Positions 1-5,231 of a stretch of 5,231 nt of DNA are shown one piece after another; position 1 is the first letter of the stretch, and each line of letters starts with the position of its first letter. The stretch is from Deltaproteobacteria bacterium (GTDB taxonomy: Bacteria > Desulfobacterota > Desulfobacteria > Desulfobacterales > ETH-SRB1): positions 1 through 5,231 of the forward strand of contig DAOURZ010000122.1 in NCBI GenBank assembly GCA_030627475.1, given 5' to 3'. A program made the position numbers and the translations under genes. Under the pieces are notes generated by a model. It searched no databases, was not told the origin of the DNA, and saw nothing but the letters and a program-made list of their open reading frames with translations.

Positions 1-1
1 A

Positions 2-547
2 AATGAACCGATTTTTGATGAATGTACCGGAATGATAATTGATCATGTTGATATGATTCGAAATCTGGTAAATGAATTTGCTGCTTTTGCAAGATTTCCT
101 ACAGCAAATCCTGAAGCTTGTGAATTGCCACCAATAATTGAAGAAACTGTAGCGCTTTACAAGGAAAGTCATCAAAATATTAATTTCAAAATTATAATTT
201 CAGATAAGATTCCGCGTATTAATCTTGATCGTCAGCAGATAAAGCAAGCTATGATTAATCTGGTTGACAATGCAATCGTTGCAATTAAGAAACATGGCAA
301 TATTGTTATACTGTTGACCCATGATCCTATATTAAAGATGGTGAGAATAGAGGTGGCTGATGATGGGGCGGGTATTTCCGATGAAGATAAAACACGGCTT
401 TTTGAACCTTATTTTTCGACAAAAAAAGCTGGAATGGGTTTAGGTCTGACAATTGTCAGCACGATAATTGCTGATCATAATGGTATGATACGCGTACAGG
501 ATAACAAGCCCAGGGGGGCTAAAATTGTAATAGAACTGCCGGTTTAA
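2..547 (+). CDS. ntrY: NtrY-like sensor histidine kinase, C-terminal part (5' end outside the window)
   Basis: This is the catalytic end of a membrane-type sensor kinase that should phosphorylate the response regulator encoded just downstream. The frame is open to the left edge, so the ATG at 32 is internal and the gene is 5'-truncated by the window. Of the 181 visible residues, 10-33 are the second dimerisation helix ending in EFAAFARFP, a style typical of NtrY. The HATPase domain follows: N-box INLVDNA (about 85-91, Asn86 and Asn90), G1 box DDGAGI (120-125), F-box LFEPYFSTK (133-141) and G2 box GMGLGL (144-149), ending normally at ELPV. The phospho-accepting histidine, any PAS/HAMP domains and the membrane segments would lie upstream, so the signal sensed cannot be judged. 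The kinase class is certain; the NtrY label rests on the FARFP helix and the NtrX-type partner. Confidence 0.88.
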   Translation, partial: NEPIFDECTGMIIDHVDMIRNLVNEFAAFARFPTANPEACELPPIIEETVALYKESHQNINFKIIISDKIPRINLDRQQIKQAMINLVDNAIVAIKKHGNIVILLTHDPILKMVRIEVADDGAGISDEDKTRLFEPYFSTKKAGMGLGLTIVSTIIADHNGMIRVQDNKPRGAKIVIELPV

Positions 548-563
548 AGGAAATTCAACCCCG

Positions 564-569
564 AAGGAG
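564..569 (+). promoter_or_regulatory. Ribosome binding site of the response regulator gene
   Basis: AAGGAG lies 9 nt before the ATG at 579. It decides the start: another ATG at 572 is only 2 nt from the site, is in a different frame and reaches a stop after ten codons. The 31-nt spacer between kinase stop and regulator start shows no terminator-like hairpin, which supports co-transcription. Confidence 0.75.
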
Positions 570-578
570 CTATGCTAA

Positions 579-1931
579 ATGTTTCCATCTATTTTAATTG
601 TTGATGACGAGCCTTCTATACTTCAATCTTTAAGTGGCCTGCTTTCGGATGAAGGCTTTGAGATTAAAACAGCCACAAATGGATATGAGGGATTAAAGAG
701 AATTGAAGAAGGATCTCCGGATCTTGTTCTGCTTGATATATGGATGCCTGGTATTGATGGCATTGAAACCTTGAAAGAGATAAAGAAAAATTATCCAACC
801 ATTCCGGTTATAATTATAACCGGTCACGGGACAATAGAAACAGCCGTAAAAGCAACAAAACTTGGAGCTTACGACTTGATAGAAAAGCCGCTTTCTATAG
901 ATAAAGTTATTGTTACAATTAACAATGCACTTAATTTCAGACGACTTGAAGAAGAGAACAGGTATTTGCGCAAAAAGACGATCGAAAAAAATTCAATAAC
1001 CGGTAACAGCCCGCGAACTGAGATGCTGAAAAAACAGATAGCGCTCGTGGCTCCCACTGATACATGGATATTGATAACAGGTGAAAATGGTACGGGTAAG
1101 GAACTGGTAGCGAGAACTATACATCAGTTGAGTTCAAGGGTTGATCAGCCGCTTATAAATATAAATTGTGCGGCAATTCCTGAGGAATTAATTGAGAGCG
1201 AACTTTTCGGTCATGAGAAAGGCGCTTTTTCAGGAGCAACCTCAAAAAAAAGAGGTAAATTCGAAATCGCTAACAACGGAACTTTATTTCTGGATGAAAT
1301 AGGTGATATGAGCCTGAAAACTCAGGCTAAAATTCTTCGTGTTCTACAGGAGCAGCAATTTCAGCGAGTTGGAGGTGGTAGAATATTAAGTGTTAATGTA
1401 AGAGTAATAGCTGCCAGCAACAAGGATCTTGAGCAAGAGATAGAAAAAGGTAATTTCAGAGAAGATCTTTATTACAGACTGAATGTGATACCAGTTGAAG
1501 TTCCATCTTTAAGAGAGCGTTCTGAAGATATCCCTTTACTTGTTGCAACATTTTTTAATGAATGTGCCAAACAAAATCGAAGTACAAAAAAAACCATGAC
1601 AAAGGAAGCAATTGAATTAATGAATGCTTATTCATGGCCTGGAAATGTTAGAGAACTGAAGAATCTTGTTGAGAGGCTGGCAATAATGGTGGAAAGGGAT
1701 ATTGTAGATGTATCTGATGTGCCGTCACCTTATCATCCTGAAACAATAGAAAAAACAAGGTCTTTTGAAGAACGGTTTTTTTTAATAGATGACTTAAAAG
1801 ATGCTAAGGGGGCTTTTGAAAAAGCATTTATTCAAAGAAAACTTTTACAGAATAAAAACAATATTTCTCAAACTGCAAAAGCAATAGGTGTGAAACAAAG
1901 TTATCTTAATAAAAAAATGAAACAATTGTAA
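579..1931 (+). CDS. ntrX: NtrX-like sigma-54-dependent response regulator (receiver, AAA+, Fis-type HTH)
   Basis: This is a cytoplasmic transcription activator that, once phosphorylated by its kinase, should open sigma-54 promoters by ATP hydrolysis. Residues 4-118 are the receiver, with acidic pair Asp9/Asp10, phospho-acceptor Asp53 (LLDIWMPG), Thr81 and Lys103. A charged linker (121-136) leads to the AAA+ domain: Walker A GENGTGKE (168-175), sigma-54 contact loop GAFSGA (215-220), Walker B LFLDEIGD (236-243), sensor I near AASN (278-281), arginine-finger region FREDLYYR (293-300) and sensor II WPGNVREL (353-360). A Fis-type helix-turn-helix (about 420-449) ends abruptly at KKMKQL. The 450-residue length is normal. 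The receiver text (DIWMPGIDGIETLKEIK) is characteristic of NtrX rather than NtrC. Serine in the contact loop is the only odd motif. T8 (1776-1783) and A8 (1586-1593) runs are present but the frame is intact. Regulated promoters are not identifiable here. Confidence 0.93.
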   Translation: MFPSILIVDDEPSILQSLSGLLSDEGFEIKTATNGYEGLKRIEEGSPDLVLLDIWMPGIDGIETLKEIKKNYPTIPVIIITGHGTIETAVKATKLGAYDLIEKPLSIDKVIVTINNALNFRRLEEENRYLRKKTIEKNSITGNSPRTEMLKKQIALVAPTDTWILITGENGTGKELVARTIHQLSSRVDQPLININCAAIPEELIESELFGHEKGAFSGATSKKRGKFEIANNGTLFLDEIGDMSLKTQAKILRVLQEQQFQRVGGGRILSVNVRVIAASNKDLEQEIEKGNFREDLYYRLNVIPVEVPSLRERSEDIPLLVATFFNECAKQNRSTKKTMTKEAIELMNAYSWPGNVRELKNLVERLAIMVERDIVDVSDVPSPYHPETIEKTRSFEERFFLIDDLKDAKGAFEKAFIQRKLLQNKNNISQTAKAIGVKQSYLNKKMKQL

Positions 1932-1934
1932 TTT

Positions 1935-1980
1935 GGGCGCCCCTACCGCGATGGCGACCACAAGGTGTCGCCCCTACCGA
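1935..1980. repeat. GC-rich repeat-like element with direct and inverted repeats at the convergent gene junction
   Basis: CGCCCCTACCG occurs twice in direct orientation, at 1938-1948 and 1969-1979. Between and into the second copy lies an imperfect hairpin: GGCGACC (1953-1959), loop ACAA, then GG and TCGCC (1964-1972) separated by a 2-nt insertion TG. GGGCGCCC at 1935-1942 is a perfect 8-bp palindrome. The GC content contrasts sharply with the AT-rich genes on both sides. On the - strand it reads like the short dispersed GTAGGGGCGAC-type repeats I recall from several bacterial genomes, but that match is from memory and unverified. It overlaps the stop codon and last two codons of the facing - strand gene. 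It may also help stop both converging transcripts, although neither side has a clear T-run. Confidence 0.6.
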
Positions 1981-3503
1981 GGTTTAACTGAAGGGAAAAG
2001 CGACGTATCCGTATGGGGCAGAAATTTTGCGGCGCTGAATCTGTTCATAAATTCCTGATTTACGTTTAATTCAAGATAGGTTATTTTGTCTCTGATAGCA
2101 TCAATTTTATCCAGACAATCATTTGATATAATTGCCATTGTTGCGCCGCCCAATGAACTGTTCCCCAGAGATTTGTAACTATCAATCGGCAGGTCGGGAA
2201 GCATTCCTATAGAAATGGCTGAGTTGGGATTGATATAAGAACCAAAGGTACCCGCCACATAAAATGTAGAAAGATCTTTAAGTGACATTCCTACCGAAGA
2301 AGTAATGGTTTCAAGTATTGTATACATTGCCGCCTTGGATATTATCAGGCTGTCAATATCTGCCTGACTGATTATAAGGTCAGATCCTGTTTCTGATTCG
2401 CTTGCAGGCACTACTATGTAATATTTCATGCCATCCTTATCTTTCAGTCTGTTACCGCTGCGTTTTGATGACACAAACTTGCCGCGAATATCAATAATGC
2501 CATAAAGAAAGAAACAGGCAGCAAGGTCTATAAGTCCTGACCCGCATATTCCTCTCGGAGGCTTATTCCCTATTGTATGAACTTTAATCTTAAATGTAAC
2601 TGGGTCAAATTTAATTCGATCAATGGCTCCGGGACCAGCCAGCATTCCCATCCTTGTTACACTTCCTTCGAGAGCAGGACCTGCCGCGCCGGCGCATGCT
2701 ACAAGCCAATGTTTATTACCGAGCAAGACTTCAGCATTTGTCCCAACATCAATTAGAATAGATACATCTTCTTTTTTATCAATACCTGAGAAAAAAATAC
2801 CTGCTATCAGATCGCCTCCAAAATAGCTGCCGACATTCGGGAATATAATAACTCTCGCAAGAGGGTTAACATTAATACCCAATTCTTGCGCTTTAATGAG
2901 GTCGGGCTTGTTTACGACGGGAATATAAGGTTCCCGTATTATCCAATATGGATTGAGCCCCATAAAAAGATGCGTCATAGCAGTATTGCCTGCTACAGAA
3001 ACAGCGTATATATTATCCGGTTTGATATTGCATGAGCTGCACAATTTCTCAATCATTTGATTGAGACCGTCTATAATCAATCTGTTTATCTTTTTCAGCC
3101 CTTCATCCTGGTTGGAGTAATGTATTCTGGTTAATATATCAGGGCCAATAGCCATCTGGGGGTTATCAAAGGTGTGTTCAGCAAGAATTTGATTTGTTGA
3201 AAGGTCTATGATGCGCAGAACAACTTTTGTAGTGCCGAGGTCAACAGCTACACCTGCAATGGGAATTGTATCTGTTGCGTTGATAATACCGGAAAGAATC
3301 CATCGTGAGCGGTCTTTTAAAACAATACAGCGGACATTGTACTTCCATTTCCTGAGAAGAACAGGAAGCTTTCTTAATAAATAAAGATCAATATCAACGG
3401 TATTTGTCCTGAGATGAGATTTTATAGCCTTTATCAGCCGTTCAGCATCTGCGGTATTATCTTGTAAAGAGGGTGGGATTAATGAAACGGTTTTTATCCA
3501 CAT
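1974..3503 (-). CDS. ASKHA/DUF4445 protein of the corrinoid-activator family, lacking an iron-sulfur domain
   Basis: Relatives (RACo, RamA) use ATP to drive reductive reactivation of the Co(II) corrinoid in methyltransferases or the corrinoid iron-sulfur protein. Residues 1-28 match the linker that normally follows the N-terminal [2Fe-2S] domain (PPSLQD, DAERL); 30-80 fit the middle domain; from 84 comes the ASKHA fold: GVAVDLGTTK (84-93), VAGNTAMTHLFMGLNP (170-185), GSYFGGDLIAG (225-235), LIDVGTNAEV (250-259), CAGAAGPALEG (270-280), GICGSGLIDLA (318-328), VAGTFGSYINP (416-426), and the family-typical tail FLPHTD plus LFPS (494-504). No [2Fe-2S] cysteine cluster or C-terminal ferredoxin is present; at 509 residues it is about one domain shorter than RACo. 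The start is firm: an in-frame TAA lies two codons upstream. The ribosome site is weak (AAGAG, 14 nt away). It is last in a three-gene operon, 44 nt behind the CBS-ACT gene. The family is clear; the corrinoid partner is inferred. Confidence 0.88.
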   Translation of the reverse strand: MWIKTVSLIPPSLQDNTADAERLIKAIKSHLRTNTVDIDLYLLRKLPVLLRKWKYNVRCIVLKDRSRWILSGIINATDTIPIAGVAVDLGTTKVVLRIIDLSTNQILAEHTFDNPQMAIGPDILTRIHYSNQDEGLKKINRLIIDGLNQMIEKLCSSCNIKPDNIYAVSVAGNTAMTHLFMGLNPYWIIREPYIPVVNKPDLIKAQELGINVNPLARVIIFPNVGSYFGGDLIAGIFFSGIDKKEDVSILIDVGTNAEVLLGNKHWLVACAGAAGPALEGSVTRMGMLAGPGAIDRIKFDPVTFKIKVHTIGNKPPRGICGSGLIDLAACFFLYGIIDIRGKFVSSKRSGNRLKDKDGMKYYIVVPASESETGSDLIISQADIDSLIISKAAMYTILETITSSVGMSLKDLSTFYVAGTFGSYINPNSAISIGMLPDLPIDSYKSLGNSSLGGATMAIISNDCLDKIDAIRDKITYLELNVNQEFMNRFSAAKFLPHTDTSLFPSVKPR

Positions 3504-3527
3504 TACTTAATTTCAGGCTCTTATGTT

Positions 3528-3542
3528 CGCACTGAAGGTGCG
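3528..3542 (-). other. Small stem-loop in the spacer before the ASKHA gene
   Basis: In the 44-nt spacer (3504-3547), CGCAC (3528-3532) and GTGCG (3538-3542) form a 5-bp perfect stem with a 5-nt loop. A second possible pairing, TTCAG (3512-3516) with CTGAA (3532-3536), shares bases with it and would enclose the weak AAGAG sequence ahead of the ATG. No T-run follows, so it is not a standard terminator. It may be an RNA processing or translation-modulating structure, or chance. Confidence 0.25.
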
Positions 3543-3547
3543 CTAAT

Positions 3548-4228
3548 TTAAGATACGTCGTCTATATACCATTCAGTTGGGTCAAGGAGCGTGTAGCCCA
3601 TTTTTTTGAGTTTGCTTTTTACACGACTCACATTTTTTGTTAAAAGGTATGGAAAGACTGCTCTCTTACCTTCATCCCAGCATCTTGCTACAAGAACACT
3701 GCCAAAAGAAATATTTTCCTCGGTTATGGCATCAACAATTTTTTTCAACTGGCCTATTTTTTCTTCTGCAATAATACATAAAAGAGTTCCGGGTTCTTCT
3801 ATACCGAGAACATTGATAAATGAGCGTAAAAGGTCACGAGTAGAGATGATGCCTTTAATTCTGCCATGTTCATCTATAACAGGGAATGCTCCAACGCGTG
3901 TTTTCTGCATAAGCATAAGGGCATCCTGAATGGTATATGACAAAGAAACAGTAAAGGGATCAATTATCATGATATCTTTAAGCTTAAACTCTAAAAATTT
4001 TTCCCTGAGTTTTTTCCTTGCTTTTCCTGTATCGTAATCTTTTAACAGACTGCAAGGCAGAGCGCTTCTTATATCACGATCCGAAACAATTCCTATAATA
4101 CGATTATCCTTAGCTACTATCGGAAGATGGCGTATGCGGTGTTTTGCCATTTTATCTTTTGCTTCAAAAATATTGGCATCTTTGTTAATTGTGATGACAT
4201 CCCTGGTCATTGATTGGCTGACAAACAT
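3548..4228 (-). CDS. AcuB-like protein: two CBS domains followed by an ACT domain
   Basis: This is a soluble regulatory protein with no catalytic motif. CBS pairs usually bind adenine nucleotides and ACT domains bind amino acids or other small ligands. CBS1 spans about 1-58 (SQSMTRDVITI, then RHLPIVAKDNRIIGIVSDRD), a basic linker 59-82 follows, CBS2 spans about 83-139 (LKDIMIIDPFTV, FPVIDEHGRIKGIISTRDL) and the ACT-like region about 146-213 begins EPGTLLCIIAE. Order and length (226 residues) match Bacillus AcuB, a member of the acetyl-CoA-synthetase-regulating acu locus. The gene sits 9 nt after the deacetylase stop, and its ribosome site overlaps that stop, implying coupled translation. A role as sensor for the neighbouring deacetylase or ASKHA enzyme is inference. 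The ligand cannot be told from sequence alone; the SDRD and STRD ends of the CBS units are compatible with nucleotide phosphate or ribose contacts. Confidence 0.9.
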   Translation of the reverse strand: MFVSQSMTRDVITINKDANIFEAKDKMAKHRIRHLPIVAKDNRIIGIVSDRDIRSALPCSLLKDYDTGKARKKLREKFLEFKLKDIMIIDPFTVSLSYTIQDALMLMQKTRVGAFPVIDEHGRIKGIISTRDLLRSFINVLGIEEPGTLLCIIAEEKIGQLKKIVDAITEENISFGSVLVARCWDEGKRAVFPYLLTKNVSRVKSKLKKMGYTLLDPTEWYIDDVS

Positions 4229-4233
4229 TTTTT

Positions 4234-4239
4234 CCTCCT
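4234..4239 (-). promoter_or_regulatory. Strong ribosome binding site overlapping the upstream stop codon
   Basis: AGGAGG lies 5 nt before the ATG (4228) of the CBS-ACT gene. Its first two bases are the AG of the TAG stop of the deacetylase gene (4240-4238). Ribosomes finishing the deacetylase therefore end on this site, which favours translational coupling and fixed stoichiometry of the two proteins. Confidence 0.85.
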
Positions 4240-5197
4240 ATTTCTTCCCCGTTCCTAATAGAATTTCAACATGATTTTTTGCCAGCTCCGGAAGGCGGTT
4301 AAGAGAATATCCTCCCTCCAGCACAGAAATTAATCTACCGTTAGAATAACTGTTTGCCATTTCGACTATTTTTTTCATTATCCAGGAAAAACCTTCTGTC
4401 GACAATCTGATATCTGCTATATTATCATCAATATGAGCATCAAAACCCGCAGATGCAATAATAATTTCGGGCTTGAATGTTTCGAAAGCAACGAAAAGAT
4501 TATTTTCAAAAAATTTCTTGTATTCGCTGTCTCCCCGGTCCGGCAAAACAGGAGAGTTCAATGTAAATTCATAGCCAGCCCCTGATCCCTTTTCAAATTC
4601 CCGCCCGGTACCCGGGTATCCAAATGAGGGGTGCTGATGAATTGAATAATAAAATACAGATGGATCCTGTTCAAAAATATGTTGTGTTCCATTTCCATGA
4701 TGAACATCAAAATCTACGATCCCGACCTTTTTTATATTCCATTCTTTTTGAAGATACCTTGCAGCGATTGCAACATTATTAAAATAGCAGAAACCCATTG
4801 CTTTGTTAATCTCAGCATGATGTCCCGGGGGCCTTACAGCACAGAAGGCATTATCAATTTTGTTTTTCATGATCAGATCTATTGTATCAAGAACGCCTCC
4901 CACTGCAAGCAGCGCCGTATCATAAGTTTCCGGGCATATCTGATTATCCTGACTATCGAATATCTTTCTTCCTGACAAGCAAGCCTCTTTAAACCGATTA
5001 ATATAGTCTTTCTCATGCACAGTTTCTATCCATTTAATATCTGCACCGGTTGCGCTGATCAAGGTTAGCATGGGAAGAAGATTTGCGTCTTTTATTCCGT
5101 TATAAATAGCTTTCAGTCTTGCCGGAACCTCAGGATGGTATGGGCCTGGATCATGAAGTAAATATCTTTCATCATATAAAAAACCGGTTCTATTCAT
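4238..5197 (-). CDS. HDAC-family zinc deacetylase (class II-like; AcuC-type context)
   Basis: This is a zinc-dependent amidohydrolase predicted to remove acetyl or other acyl groups from protein lysines or small amines. The start TGFLYDERYLLHDPG with HPEVPARL (21-28) is typical of the bacterial class II-like branch. The active site looks complete: RPPGHHAE (122-129) with His126/His127, GFCYFNN (135-141), VDFDVHHGNGTQ (161-172) giving zinc ligands Asp164 and His166, zinc ligand Asp253 in GFDAH (251-255), and catalytic Tyr297 in EGGY. At 319 residues it is a single compact domain without signal peptide or membrane segment. The start is supported by AAGGG 6 nt upstream; the frame stays open to the window edge but offers no ATG, GTG or TTG. 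It is the first visible gene of the operon. The position next to an AcuB-like gene suggests an AcuC-like role on acetyl-CoA synthetase or similar; acetylpolyamine amidohydrolase activity is an alternative. Confidence 0.93.
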   Translation of the reverse strand: MNRTGFLYDERYLLHDPGPYHPEVPARLKAIYNGIKDANLLPMLTLISATGADIKWIETVHEKDYINRFKEACLSGRKIFDSQDNQICPETYDTALLAVGGVLDTIDLIMKNKIDNAFCAVRPPGHHAEINKAMGFCYFNNVAIAARYLQKEWNIKKVGIVDFDVHHGNGTQHIFEQDPSVFYYSIHQHPSFGYPGTGREFEKGSGAGYEFTLNSPVLPDRGDSEYKKFFENNLFVAFETFKPEIIIASAGFDAHIDDNIADIRLSTEGFSWIMKKIVEMANSYSNGRLISVLEGGYSLNRLPELAKNHVEILLGTGKK

Positions 5198-5203
5198 AAT
5201 TAT

Positions 5204-5208
5204 CCCTT
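5204..5208 (-). promoter_or_regulatory. Ribosome binding site of the deacetylase gene
   Basis: AAGGG sits 6 nt before the ATG at 5197 and is the basis for choosing that start. The remaining 23 nt to the window edge are too short to judge a promoter or whether another operon gene lies upstream. Confidence 0.6.
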
Positions 5209-5231
5209 GAAAACGTGGACGAAATAACTTC

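Noticed and set aside
869..1057. 62-codon open frame on the - strand inside the NtrX-like gene
   Set aside because: It is antisense to the receiver-AAA+ linker of an intact gene. Its hydrophobic look comes from reverse-reading Glu/Lys-rich codons.
1776..1783. T8 run in the regulator gene as a phase-variation switch
   Set aside because: The run is short, lies in an AT-rich linker where such runs are common, and the frame is intact through to the HTH. Nothing else suggests programmed slippage.
1932..1980. Classical intrinsic terminator between the convergent genes
   Set aside because: The hairpin is present, but no run of T follows it in either direction, so it is reported as a repeat-like element with only a possible termination role.
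2623..2826. 67-codon open frame on the + strand inside the ASKHA gene
   Set aside because: It lies antisense to the conserved CAGAAGPALEG and LIDVGTNAEV region of a strongly supported gene. The translation has no recognisable domain, and its openness follows from the coding strand's codon pattern.
3606..3929. 107-codon open frame on the + strand opposite the CBS-ACT gene
   Set aside because: It is antisense to conserved CBS2 and ACT sequence, has no ribosome site of note and no recognisable protein features.
4679..4975. 98-codon open frame on the + strand opposite the deacetylase
   Set aside because: It overlaps the zinc-site coding region on the other strand and has no family resemblance; treated as a shadow.
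5198..5231. GATAAT just before the deacetylase ATG as a possible -10 box, and a possible upstream extension of the gene
   Set aside because: GATAAT ends 2 nt before the ATG, so transcription would begin inside the gene and exclude the ribosome site. The open upstream frame has no standard start codon, and the family's normal N-terminus begins at the chosen ATG.

Overview
The window is AT-rich chromosomal DNA holding five protein genes in two convergent blocks. Gene content and protein style point to an anaerobic Desulfobacterota-type bacterium, perhaps a sulfate reducer or syntroph that uses the acetyl-CoA (Wood-Ljungdahl) pathway. The support is an NtrY/NtrX-type two-component pair and a corrinoid-activator-family ASKHA protein. 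This taxonomic call is inference from protein resemblance; there is no rRNA or other marker.

Left block, + strand (1-1931): the 3' end of a NtrY-like sensor histidine kinase gene, cut by the window edge, is followed after 31 nt by a complete sigma-54-dependent response regulator of the NtrX type. They form an ordinary kinase/regulator operon. The regulator is intact except that its sigma-54 contact loop reads GAFSGA instead of GAFTGA.

Junction (1932-1980): the two blocks converge on a GC-rich repeat-like element with an 11-bp direct repeat and an imperfect hairpin. It overlaps the last two codons and the stop codon of the facing gene.

Right block, - strand (5197 down to 1974): a three-gene operon in the order HDAC-family deacetylase, CBS-CBS-ACT protein, ASKHA/DUF4445 protein. 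The first two recall the AcuC/AcuB pair of the Bacillus acuABC locus, which controls acetyl-CoA synthetase through reversible acetylation. The third resembles the ATP-dependent reductive activators of corrinoid proteins (RACo/RamA type) but has no iron-sulfur domain at either end. The most interesting idea here is that lysine deacetylation, adenylate/amino-acid sensing and corrinoid or acetyl-CoA metabolism are wired together in one operon. The operon layout is seen directly; the functional link is inference.

There is no tRNA, rRNA, CRISPR array, transposase or prophage gene in the window, and no gene-free stretch over 300 bases. The longest spacers are 31 to 44 nt.
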